From CAVSNH01 sp963729275 (GTDB lineage Bacteria > Actinomycetota > Acidimicrobiia > Acidimicrobiales > RAAP-2), in the NCBI GenBank assembly GCA_963729275.1, contig CAVSNH010000014.1, positions 62,001 through 126,000 of the forward strand: DNA of 64,000 bases, in the 5' to 3' direction. Shown here one piece after another: positions 16,485-24,214 of this stretch. A program made the translations under genes and the position numbers. Position 1 is the first letter of the stretch; the number at the start of each line of letters is the position of its first letter. The notes under the pieces are model-generated. The model saw only the letters and a program-made list of their open reading frames with translations. It ran no database searches and was not told the DNA's origin.

Positions 16485-17695
16485 GCCACCACTCCTTGGT
16501 CGAACAGGGCGGCTATCCGGTCGGCCGCCAGCCCGGCGGCCGACAGGAGCGCCTCGGTCTGAGTCGCCGCCGGATCGGGAAGCACGACCGGCTCCCCCCG
16601 GCCCGGCATCCCGGCCAGCACCGGTCCGACCTGGCGGAACCGCGGTGGGGTTTCCTCCTCGGTGGCGGACCGTCGCGCCTCGACCAAGGCGCCGCGCTCG
16701 GTGAACTGCTGGTCGTCGACCACCTCACCGATGGCCAGCACGGGAGCCACGCAGGTATCCACCCCGGACAAGAGCTCCACCCAGGTGTCACGGTCCTTTT
16801 GGGCGAAGGCGGCCCGGAAGTCGGCCCGCATCTTGTCCTGGGCCTCGTCGTCGAGCTGATGGTCGACCCACTGCTCGCAGCCAAGCAGCCGGCACAGGTT
16901 GGCGAAGAAGCGGTGCTCGATGGCCCCGACGGCCAACCATCGCCCGTCGGCCGCGGCATAGGAGTCGTAGCAGGCGTAGCGGCCGGAGATGATGTCGTGG
17001 CCGTGGCCTACCCGTGCCCCGGTGGCCAGGTGCTCGTCGACGGCCAGCGACATCAGCCAGAGCACCCCGTCGGCCACGGCCACGTCGAGATGGGTCCCGG
17101 AGCCGTCGGGGCCGCGGTCGACGAGCGCGGCCATGATGGCCAGCGCGGCGTGCATCCCACCGGCCGCCGCGTCGGCGATGGTGGCACCCGACATCGGCGG
17201 CCCCCCGTCGGCCCGCGGCTCACACGCCCCCAGGTAGCCGCCGACGGCCAAGTAGTCGATGTCATGGCCGGCCCATCCCGACCTGGGCCCGTCCTGGCCG
17301 AAGCCGGTCGTCGAGCAGAGAACGATGCCGCCGTTCACGGCCCTGAGCCGGTCGAAGCCCAAACCCAGGCGGTCGAGGACGCCGGGACGGAAGCTCTCCA
17401 CCACCACGTCGGCACCGGCCACGAGGGCGAGGAAGGCGTCGCGTCCGTCGTCGTTCTTGAGGTCCATGCACACGCGGCGGTAACCGCGCCGGCCGCCGTA
17501 GGCGAAGAAGGGTGGCCGGACGGGGTCGGGCCCGCGCCCCGGGACCGGCTCGACCTTGACCACCGAGGCGCCGTAGTCGGCGAGCAGCCGCGTGGCCCGG
17601 GCCGCCGGTCCCACGGTGGCCAGGTCGAGGACGGTGATGCCGCGCAACGGGCCGCGGGCATCAGCCGGACGGACTGCGTCATGGTGGTCGGTCAC
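16481..17695 (-). CDS. Family III CoA transferase, alpha-methylacyl-CoA racemase-like
   Basis: A 404-residue CaiB/BaiF superfamily protein. LRGITVLDLATVGPAARATRLLADYGA is the usual N-terminal block (read in parts). GWAGHDIDYLAVGGYLG holds the His and ATIADAAAGGMHAAL the Asp that in alpha-methylacyl-CoA racemase (AMACR/MCR) act as the catalytic pair. The spacing fits racemase better than formyl-CoA transferase. A racemase would epimerise a 2-methyl-branched acyl-CoA before the dehydrogenase step, consistent with a sterol- or isoprenoid-type side chain. The GTG at 17695 follows the dehydrogenase stop by 11 nt. A true CoA transferase cannot be excluded. Confidence 0.78.
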   Translation of the reverse strand: MTDHHDAVRPADARGPLRGITVLDLATVGPAARATRLLADYGASVVKVEPVPGRGPDPVRPPFFAYGGRRGYRRVCMDLKNDDGRDAFLALVAGADVVVESFRPGVLDRLGLGFDRLRAVNGGIVLCSTTGFGQDGPRSGWAGHDIDYLAVGGYLGACEPRADGGPPMSGATIADAAAGGMHAALAIMAALVDRGPDGSGTHLDVAVADGVLWLMSLAVDEHLATGARVGHGHDIISGRYACYDSYAAADGRWLAVGAIEHRFFANLCRLLGCEQWVDHQLDDEAQDKMRADFRAAFAQKDRDTWVELLSGVDTCVAPVLAIGEVVDDQQFTERGALVEARRSATEEETPPRFRQVGPVLAGMPGRGEPVVLPDPAATQTEALLSAAGLAADRIAALFDQGVVA

Positions 17696-17706
17696 CGGCC
17701 GGACGG

Positions 17707-18888
17707 TCAGAAGTTCTTCGGGAGCCCGAGCTTGCGCCGGGCGATGATGTTCTTCTGGATCTCGGAGGCGCCGCCGCCGATGGTGTCGATGACGGTGTAG
17801 CGGTAGGTGGACTCGGGCCGGCCGGCCATGGGCGCGTCCTCGTCCCGCACCCGCAGCTGGCTCCCGGGGCCGGCGATGTCCATCGACGAGTCGGCCAGGC
17901 GCCGCGAGTACTCGGTCGTGAACAGCTTGTACTCGGAAGCCTCGGCGGTGGGCGGTGCGCCCCCCTGCGAAGAGGCGAAGACGAATTTGAGGCCGAGCAC
18001 GCGAGCCACCTCGGCCTCGGTGTGCAAGCCGGCGATCTCGGCCCGGACGACGGCGTCGTCCTTGAGCGGCTGACCGTCCCGGCTGGCGGTGCGCACATAG
18101 TCGGTCAGCAGCTCGAGTCGCTGGGCCACCGGCGAGTAGGTGAAGAGCGTGAAGCGCTCGAGGTCGAGGGCCTCCGAGATGTACTGGAAGCCCCGGTTGA
18201 CGTCGCCGACCACGTAGTCGTCGGACACCCACACCTCGTCGAGGTACACCTCGTTGGTGCGCTCGTCGCCCATCGTCCAGATGGGCTTCACCGTGATCCC
18301 GGGATGGTCCATGGGCACGAGGAACAGCGTGATGCCGTGGTGCTTCGGCGCCTCGGGGTCGGTGCGGGCCCCCACCCAGTACCAGTCGGCGAAATGGGCC
18401 GATGTCGTCCAGGTCTTCTGGCCGTTGAGGCGCCAGCCGTCCCCGTCACGGGTCGCTTTGAGCTGCATGGAGGCGGCGTCCGAGCCGGCGTTGGGTTCCG
18501 AGTAGCCGACGGCGAACTCGACCTCGTTGCGGAGGATCTTGGGCAGGAACTCGGCCTTGAGCTTCTCCGATCCATGGCTGATGATCGTCTTGCCGATGAT
18601 GCCGACGCCCTTGCCGATCTGCGGACCGCCTCGAGCGGCCAGCGCCTCGTTGAGCAGGTACTCGTAGATGCCCTCACTGTCCTGGCCGCCGTACTCCTTC
18701 GGCCAGGTGATCCCCAGCCACCCACGTTCCCCGACCTCGGCCATGAAGCGTCGCCGTCTGGGCGTGTCCACGATCTGAGCCATGTTTTCCCTGGTCAGAT
18801 CGAAGATCTCGGGATCGTCGTGGGCGTCGAGGAACTCCTCGACCTCTTTGGTGAATTCGAGCTGCTCGGTGGTGAACTCGAAGTCCAC
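17707..18888 (-). CDS. Acyl-CoA dehydrogenase, FadE29/ChsE2-like subunit
   Basis: A 393-residue acyl-CoA dehydrogenase and first gene of the minus-strand run. GITWPKEYGGQDSEGIYEYLL, YSEPNAGSDAASMQLKATRD and the FAD motif WTTSAHFADWYWVGARTD are all present (each read separately). The C-terminus TIGGGASEIQKNIIARRKLG is the form found in FadE27/FadE29-type subunits, where the classical catalytic Glu of YEGTxxI is replaced by Gly. In those enzymes the base sits elsewhere and a second FadE is needed. The likely partner is the 14268-15395 protein. The GTG at 18888 is preceded by GAGGGAC; upstream codons in frame run through the operator region. Confidence 0.82.
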   Translation of the reverse strand: MDFEFTTEQLEFTKEVEEFLDAHDDPEIFDLTRENMAQIVDTPRRRRFMAEVGERGWLGITWPKEYGGQDSEGIYEYLLNEALAARGGPQIGKGVGIIGKTIISHGSEKLKAEFLPKILRNEVEFAVGYSEPNAGSDAASMQLKATRDGDGWRLNGQKTWTTSAHFADWYWVGARTDPEAPKHHGITLFLVPMDHPGITVKPIWTMGDERTNEVYLDEVWVSDDYVVGDVNRGFQYISEALDLERFTLFTYSPVAQRLELLTDYVRTASRDGQPLKDDAVVRAEIAGLHTEAEVARVLGLKFVFASSQGGAPPTAEASEYKLFTTEYSRRLADSSMDIAGPGSQLRVRDEDAPMAGRPESTYRYTVIDTIGGGASEIQKNIIARRKLGLPKNF

Positions 18889-18938
18889 GATCCGTCCCTC
18901 CGGGTCGGCCGGCGGCCGGACGGTGCGCCGGCGATTTC

Positions 18939-18953
18939 CTGACACACCGTCAG
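18939..18953. promoter_or_regulatory. Dyad operator candidate in the divergent lipid-cluster promoter region
   Basis: CTGAC-ACACC-GTCAG is a perfect 5-bp inverted repeat with a 5-bp spacer. It is 50 bp before the dehydrogenase GTG (minus) and 91 bp before the HMGCS-like ATG (plus). A looser dyad ATCCT...AGGAT follows at 18956-18974. The size and symmetry suit a TetR-family repressor such as those controlling fatty-acid or steroid genes. No regulator gene is in the window next to it. Confidence 0.5.
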
Positions 18954-19044
18954 ATATCCTGTTCATCATAGGATGGCCCGCCCGAGGCGACCAGCGTGCC
19001 GCCGACCCCCACCGCCATGACCTCCGTCCTGTGACCACGGCACC

Positions 19045-20505
19045 ATGAGGGGCATCGCCGGCATCGCCGGGTACGTGCCCCACTGGCGCCTCCACCGATC
19101 AGCGGTGTCCGACCTGTTCGGCACCGGAGGTGGCCGTGGCACGCGGGCGGTCGCCGGCCACGACGAGGACGCCACCACCATGGGGGTCGAGGCGGCCCGG
19201 CTGGCCCTGCGGAGCGCCCCGACCGCCGTGCCGTCGGCCATCTGGTTCGCCACGGCCACACCCCCCTATCTGGACAAGACCAACGCCGCCACCATCCATG
19301 CCGCCCTCCGCCAGCCCTCGGGTGTGGGCGCCTTCGACTTCGGTGGCGCGCTGCGCTCGGGGACGGGCGCCTTGGCTGCCGCCCTGTCGGGGGCGGGGAC
19401 AGGCAATGTCCTGGTGGTGGCGGCCGACCTTCGCGACGGGCTGCCCACCTCGGCCGACGAGGCCGCCGGCGGCGATGGTGCCGCGGCCGTGCTGGTGGCC
19501 GACGACGCCGCCGGGAGCCCGGTCATCGCCGAGTACCTGGGGGGAGCGTCGGTGACCGACGAGTTCCTGGACCGGTGGCGGGCGCCGGGCGAGCGGCGGT
19601 CGCGCACCTGGGAGGAGCGTTTCGGCGAGACGCGTTATGTGCCCCTGGCCGCCGCAGCCTGGGAGGCGGGCCTCAAGGCCGCCGGGCTGTCGACCGGCGA
19701 GGTCGGGCGGGGGGGTGTCACCGGCATGCACGGGCGCGCCGTTCGGTCCGCGGCGGGACGCCTGGGCCTCAGGGAGGGGGGCCTGGTCGACGACCTCGGC
19801 TCGGCGGTCGGCCAGTGCGGCACGGCCCATCCGCTGCTCGTCCTGGCCTCCATGCTCGAGGCCGCCGGTCCCGACGAGGTCATCGGCATCCTGGCGCTGG
19901 CCGACGGAGCCGACGCCCTCTTCTTCCGCACCACGCCGGCCCGCGCCGCCTGGTCGTCGCCGTCACCCGTCGCCCAGCAGCTGTCGGAGGGCGCGGCGCT
20001 GCCCTACGGCAAGTTCCTCTCGTGGCGCGGCATGGTCGCCCCCGAGCCCCCGCGGCGTCCCGAGCCCGGGCGGGTGTCCTCCACCGCCGCCTGGCGCAGC
20101 GAGGCGTGGAAGTTCGGGTTCGTCGGCTCGCGCGATCGCAGCTCCGAGGTCGTGCACCTGCCGCCGGCCCGGGTCTCGATGAGCGGCGGGGCGGTCGACG
20201 ACATGGACCCGGTGGCCCGGGCCGACACCGAAGCCACCATCGCCGCCTTCACGGTCGACCGGCTGGCCTACTCGCCGAGCCCGCCCATCGTGTTCGCCGT
20301 GGTCGACTTCGACGGCGGCGGGCGTTTTCCAGTCGAGCTCACCGATGTGGACGCGGATCGTGTGTCGGTGGGCGATCGCGTGGGGATGACCTTCCGTCGC
20401 ATCTACAGCGCGGACAGCATCCACGACTACTTCTGGAAGGCCAAGCCCGTGTCGGCCGGCACTCGCCGGTCGGCGGGCGATTGCCCGGGCCCGGACGGGA
20501 CCTGA
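19045..20505 (+). CDS. HMG-CoA-synthase-like protein fused to a DUF35 OB-fold domain
   Basis: A 486-residue two-domain protein. Residues 1-300 follow the thiolase-fold pattern of archaeal-type HMG-CoA synthase: GIAGYVPHWRL at the start, EDATTMGVEAARLAL at 41-55, then SGTGALAAAL and GMHGRAVRSAAGRLG. Residues about 355-465 match DUF35, with an OB-fold VDADRVSVGDRVGMTF. Catalytic positions are altered. The nucleophilic Cys of the FACKAGTAA box is Leu103, and the Glu of the SES box is replaced (ATATPP, 69-74); the His (His229) is kept. The zinc-ribbon cysteines of DUF35 are also absent. The protein is therefore probably a non-catalytic partner or scaffold of the thiolase encoded 10 nt downstream. 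Confidence 0.75.
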   Translation: MRGIAGIAGYVPHWRLHRSAVSDLFGTGGGRGTRAVAGHDEDATTMGVEAARLALRSAPTAVPSAIWFATATPPYLDKTNAATIHAALRQPSGVGAFDFGGALRSGTGALAAALSGAGTGNVLVVAADLRDGLPTSADEAAGGDGAAAVLVADDAAGSPVIAEYLGGASVTDEFLDRWRAPGERRSRTWEERFGETRYVPLAAAAWEAGLKAAGLSTGEVGRGGVTGMHGRAVRSAAGRLGLREGGLVDDLGSAVGQCGTAHPLLVLASMLEAAGPDEVIGILALADGADALFFRTTPARAAWSSPSPVAQQLSEGAALPYGKFLSWRGMVAPEPPRRPEPGRVSSTAAWRSEAWKFGFVGSRDRSSEVVHLPPARVSMSGGAVDDMDPVARADTEATIAAFTVDRLAYSPSPPIVFAVVDFDGGGRFPVELTDVDADRVSVGDRVGMTFRRIYSADSIHDYFWKAKPVSAGTRRSAGDCPGPDGT

Positions 20506-20515
20506 GAGGAGCACC

Positions 20516-21706
20516 ATGGCATCGCACGGCATCAAGGACCGGGTGGCCATCGTGGGCATGGGCTGCACGCGGTTCGCCGAGCACTGGGACCGCTCCCTCG
20601 ACGACCTCATCGTCGACGCCGCCGAGGAGACGTTCACCTCTGCCGGGATCGACAAGGAGGGCGTCGACGCCTATTGGCTGGGCACTGCCCAGTCGGGGAT
20701 GAGCGGGATCACCCTGGCCCGGCCGCTGCAGCTCGAGGGCAAGCCGGTGACCCGGGTGGAGAATTACTGCACGACCGGCTCCGAGGCACTGCGAGCCGCC
20801 GCCTATGCCGTGGCGTCGGGTGCCTACGACGTGGCCATGGCCGTCGGTGCCGAGAAGGTCAAGGACTCGGGCTACCAAGGGCTGAACGCCTTCCCCATCC
20901 CAGGCGACGGCACGGCCCGCACCCTCACCGCTGCGGCCATGTTCTCCATGGTCGCCCCCGCCTATGCCCGTCGCTACGGGGTGGACGAGGAGCAGCTGGC
21001 CGAGGTGCTCGCCCGCATTGCCTGGAAGAACCATCACAACGGCGCCCGCAACCCCCGTGCCCAGTTCCGACGCGAGGTCGAGATCGAGACGATCCGCGCC
21101 TCCCCGCGGGTAGCCGGCGGCCTCGGCGTCTACGACTGCGCCGGGGTGGCCGACGGCGCGGCCGCGGCCATCGTGGTGCGCGCCAAGGAGGCGCACCGTT
21201 ACACCGACCGACCGATCTATCTGAAGGCACTGGCCTTCGCCGCCGGCAGCGGCTCGGGCCTCGGTGACCCGGGCTACGACTACACCTGGTTCCCCGAGTG
21301 TGCCCGGTCGGCCGAGGACGCCTACCGCCAGGCCGGCATCACCGATCCGCGTCGGGAGCTGGCCATGGCCGAGGTGCACGACTGCTTCACCCCGACCGAG
21401 CTCGTGTTGATGGAGGACCTCGGGTTCGCCCCCCGGGGAACGGCCTGGAAGGAAGTCCTGGCCGGCACCTTCGACCTCGACGGCGAGCTTCCGGTCAACC
21501 CCGATGGTGGCCTGAAGAGCTTCGGCCATCCGGTCGGCGCCTCCGGCCTGCGCATGGTGTTCGAGACCTGGCTGCAGCTCCGCGGTGAGGCGCCCGAGGA
21601 CCGGCAGGTCCGGACCGATCGCACCCTCGCCCTGACCCACAACCTGGGCGGCTACCCGGGCGAGATGGTCTCCTTTGTGTCCGTAGTGGGGACCGAGATC
21701 GGCTGA
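20516..21706 (+). CDS. SCP2-type thiolase / acyl-CoA aldolase-like enzyme
   Basis: A 396-residue thiolase-fold enzyme of the SCP-x/lipid-transfer (Ltp) type. The nucleophilic Cys85 lies in VENYCTTGSEALRAA, and the SCP2-branch signature VHDCFTPTE has His288 and Cys290. GHPVGASG holds His338, and NLGGYPGE replaces the C-terminal Cys-Gly-Gly of classical thiolases. It would cleave a 3-ketoacyl-CoA or, if Ltp2-like, perform a retro-aldol cleavage. Both reactions are known to use DUF35 partners, and the fusion gene immediately upstream supplies one. GAGAGGAG lies 4 nt before the ATG. Biosynthetic acetoacetyl-CoA formation is the main alternative. Confidence 0.82.
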   Translation: MASHGIKDRVAIVGMGCTRFAEHWDRSLDDLIVDAAEETFTSAGIDKEGVDAYWLGTAQSGMSGITLARPLQLEGKPVTRVENYCTTGSEALRAAAYAVASGAYDVAMAVGAEKVKDSGYQGLNAFPIPGDGTARTLTAAAMFSMVAPAYARRYGVDEEQLAEVLARIAWKNHHNGARNPRAQFRREVEIETIRASPRVAGGLGVYDCAGVADGAAAAIVVRAKEAHRYTDRPIYLKALAFAAGSGSGLGDPGYDYTWFPECARSAEDAYRQAGITDPRRELAMAEVHDCFTPTELVLMEDLGFAPRGTAWKEVLAGTFDLDGELPVNPDGGLKSFGHPVGASGLRMVFETWLQLRGEAPEDRQVRTDRTLALTHNLGGYPGEMVSFVSVVGTEIG

Positions 21707-21708
21707 GC

Positions 21709-21732
21709 GGCCGCGCCGCGCTCGTCGCGGCC
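21709..21732 (+). terminator. GC-rich hairpin after the thiolase gene
   Basis: GGCCGCG pairs with CGCGGCC across a 10-nt loop, 2 nt after the thiolase TGA. There is no U-tract. It lies between two convergent genes, so it could serve the plus-strand operon and shield the minus-strand gene end. Confidence 0.45.
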
Positions 21733-21752
21733 AGAGGGTCGTCGGCGGCTGA

Positions 21753-22484
21753 TCAGCGGGCGGCGGATACCCCGCGGTCGCGGCGGTCGCTGTGGTCGCC
21801 GTGGTCGCCGTGGTCGCCGTCGATCAGGGCATCGAGTGCGGCAAGACCGGCGAACTGCCCGGAGATGGGCGGACGGAGGTAGTGGAGCTTGCGCTCCCGC
21901 TCCTCGGCCACGCGCCGGAGATGGACCAGCTGGGCCACATAGGCGAGGAGGGCGATGCCGAAGACGCCGGTCGCCGCCCAGGCCACCGACGCGCCGGGCA
22001 CGAAGCCGATCAAGAACGACGCCAGGACGACCAGGGTGAGGACCCCGAGGGTGTCGCGTCGCCGCTGTCGGGTGAGCCGCCGCGCGGCCATGTCGGCGCG
22101 CTGACCGACATCCAGCGAAGACCCGGAGCGGCGGTCGATGCTGCGCTCATCGGCGGCGTCGAGGGTCGGCACGGCCGGGATCTCGAGGGGATCGGCCAGG
22201 AAGGCGAGGGCCGGGCGGGGCAGGTCGCGGGCGCCGACCACCGTCAGGGTGGGCGGCCCCGTGGTGTGCCCGGCATCGGCCGCGCTGGAATCGTCGCCGT
22301 CCGCCCGAAGGCGGTAGGCCGGGGCCACGATCGGCTTCGGCGCCGAGTGCTCGAGGATGCGCAGCTGCTGGTGGAAGTGCGAGATGGAGTCGGTAGCGTT
22401 ACCGGCTGACCGCCGCCGCAGGAAGCCGGGGATGAGGATCAACACCCACGCCACGACAATGATGACCACGAGGGCCACGCGCAT
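21753..22484 (-). CDS. GlpR-like actinobacterial membrane protein
   Basis: A 243-residue protein. One N-terminal membrane helix (ALVVIIVVAWVLILIPGFL, about 3-21) is followed by RRRSAG, a cytoplasmic-looking hydrophilic region, and then two adjacent helices (GVLTLVVLASFLIGFVPG and VAWAATGVFGIALLAYVAQL) before HLRRVAEERERKLHYL. This layout matches the protein annotated in actinobacteria as gephyrin-like molybdotransferase receptor GlpR, a membrane partner of the divisome-linked Glp. No glp gene is visible here, so the assignment is by topology. The C-terminus has an imperfect DHG repeat coded by 9-bp units. The ATG at 22484 has GAGGGAG upstream. Confidence 0.6.
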   Translation of the reverse strand: MRVALVVIIVVAWVLILIPGFLRRRSAGNATDSISHFHQQLRILEHSAPKPIVAPAYRLRADGDDSSAADAGHTTGPPTLTVVGARDLPRPALAFLADPLEIPAVPTLDAADERSIDRRSGSSLDVGQRADMAARRLTRQRRRDTLGVLTLVVLASFLIGFVPGASVAWAATGVFGIALLAYVAQLVHLRRVAEERERKLHYLRPPISGQFAGLAALDALIDGDHGDHGDHSDRRDRGVSAAR

Positions 22485-22880
22485 CAACTCCCTCGACCTG
22501 CCTTCCTCCGAAAAAACCCTAATCAGAGCCAATTCGGTGGTGGTGGATGGTCGGGGAACGGCTGAGCCGACACCGATCACATGAGCGGCTGGCGACGAAG
22601 GTCGCAATCCGCCCGGGCAGTCGCAACGGTCCTCCCCAGGGCCGGTTGCGTTTCTACACCGGACGCGCCGGGCGCTCAAGCGCCGAGGTCCGGGCCACTC
22701 CGGAACGGCCGATCCCTCCGGCGGCGCTGTCTTGCCGGCCGGTCGTGCCCGACAGGTGGTCCTGGACCAGAATGACCGGGTGCCATGGCCTACCTCCGCG
22801 CCACTACCTCCGCATCACTACCTCCGCACCAGCACCTCTGTCATGGAACTGACGGGGCCCGCGACGGCGGCGGGCTGGAT
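22485..22880. other. Divergent intergenic region with short repeats
   Basis: About 395 bp between the GlpR-like gene and the beta-propeller gene. A -10-like TAGGGT (minus strand, 22521-22516), followed by a T-run, may drive the GlpR-like gene. A 14-bp tandem repeat lies at 22791-22832. No gene is supported. Confidence 0.4.
22791..22832 (+). repeat. Tandem 14-bp repeat, three copies
   Basis: Three consecutive copies of TACCTCCGCRYCAS begin at 22791, 22805 and 22819. They lie 50-90 bp upstream of the beta-propeller gene start. Confidence 0.7.
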
Positions 22881-24179
22881 ATGACCCGTCACGGCCGCCG
22901 GCTGGTCACCTTCACCATCACCCTGCTCGTCGGAGCGGTAGTGGCCACGGGCGTGGCGGTCACCTCGGCGTCGTCAGCGGGCGGCGCCGGGTCGATCGCC
23001 CGATTGGCCGACGGTCCCGGGGCGACGACGCTCGCCGGCAATGGCCGGCCCGGGTTCGGTGGAGACGGGGGGCCGGCCGACCGGGCATCGCTCGACTCGC
23101 CGAGCGGCATCGCCGAGGACCGTTCGGGTGATCTCTTCATCGCCGACACCGGCAATTGCCGAGTGCGCGAGGTCGCGGCCCACAACGGCGTCAGCTTCGG
23201 ACAGGACGTGCGGGCCGGCACCATCGTGACCGTGGCCGGCGGCCCGTGCCGCGACGAGGCCAACCCGCCTCCCGCCGCCCTGGCCACCGACGCGGCCGGC
23301 GACCTGTTCATCGACTACCCGACGGCCAACCGGGTGGCCGTGCTCGCCCCGAGGTCGGGGACCGTGCTCGGCCGGGCGGTGACGGCGGACAAGCCGGTCA
23401 CCGTGGCCGGGACGGGGGTACCCGGGTTCAGTGGTGACGGCCGACGGGCGACCGCGGCCGAGCTCGACGACCCGAGCGGGGTGGCCGTCGACCCCGAGGG
23501 CGATCTGCTCATCGCCGACACGGCCAACGGCCGGGTCCGCATCGTGGCCGCGTCGGCCGGCACCCGTTACGGCGTCGCCCTCACCCCGGGCGAGATCACG
23601 ACGGTGGCCGGAACCGGCACCACCGGGTCCTCCGGTGACGGCGGGCCCGCCCGGCTGGCCCAGGTCTGGGACCCCGGGGCACTGACGGTGGACGAGTCTG
23701 GGAATGTCTTCGTCGCCGACCAGGGCAACCGAAGCGTGCGGGTGCTCTCGCCGGTGGCCACCACCTTGCTCGGAGTCACGGTGGGCGCAGACGATCTGAC
23801 CACGGTGGCGGGAGAGGGCTCCTACGGCCCGTACGTCATCGACGGCCTGGCGGCCGTCGGCCAGACCGGCGAGATCAACTTCCCGAGCGGCCTGGCCGTC
23901 GACGCCGCCGGCAATCTGTTGGTGTCGGACGGCGAGATGCATGTCATCCGGGCCGTGGCCAACACCGCGACCACGACGCGTGGCCGCTCCTTCGGGCCCG
24001 GTGGCCTCTACATCGTGGCCGGCGCCGAGTCCACGGGCCCCGGGATCACGGCCAAGTTCACCTCGTGGATCGGGACCCGGATGCTCAACCCGGTCGGGCT
24101 CCTCATCACGTCGCCGGGAAGGATCGTCTTCGCCGATCAGGACGGCGACGTGGTCCGCGCCCTGCCACCGGGAACCTGA
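22881..24179 (+). CDS. Secreted NHL-type beta-propeller protein
   Basis: A 432-residue protein starting at ATG 22881. The N-terminus RHGRRLVTFTITLLVGAVVA is a signal peptide or membrane anchor with basic n-region, followed by an Ala/Ser-rich region. The rest contains about five NHL/SMP-30-like blades, recognisable from VTVAGTGVPGFSGDG, LDDPSGVAVDPEGDLLIADT, ITTVAGTGTTGSSGDG and INFPSGLAVDAAGNLLVSDG. Each blade pairs a TVAGxG...GDGG strand with an FPSGxAVDxxGNLxVAD strand. Such proteins bind ligands or carbohydrates outside the cell, but no enzymatic residues are evident. It is convergent with the rhamnosidase gene, 35 bp away. Confidence 0.75.
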   Translation: MTRHGRRLVTFTITLLVGAVVATGVAVTSASSAGGAGSIARLADGPGATTLAGNGRPGFGGDGGPADRASLDSPSGIAEDRSGDLFIADTGNCRVREVAAHNGVSFGQDVRAGTIVTVAGGPCRDEANPPPAALATDAAGDLFIDYPTANRVAVLAPRSGTVLGRAVTADKPVTVAGTGVPGFSGDGRRATAAELDDPSGVAVDPEGDLLIADTANGRVRIVAASAGTRYGVALTPGEITTVAGTGTTGSSGDGGPARLAQVWDPGALTVDESGNVFVADQGNRSVRVLSPVATTLLGVTVGADDLTTVAGEGSYGPYVIDGLAAVGQTGEINFPSGLAVDAAGNLLVSDGEMHVIRAVANTATTTRGRSFGPGGLYIVAGAESTGPGITAKFTSWIGTRMLNPVGLLITSPGRIVFADQDGDVVRALPPGT

Positions 24180-24214
24180 CCGGCCTGGTCGACCATCCCG
24201 CGCCGGGCTTTGGC

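Noticed and set aside
20516..21706. Simple biosynthetic acetoacetyl-CoA thiolase
   Set aside because: The HDCF signature and missing C-terminal Cys-Gly-Gly place it in the SCP2/lipid-transfer branch, and its neighbours are degradative.
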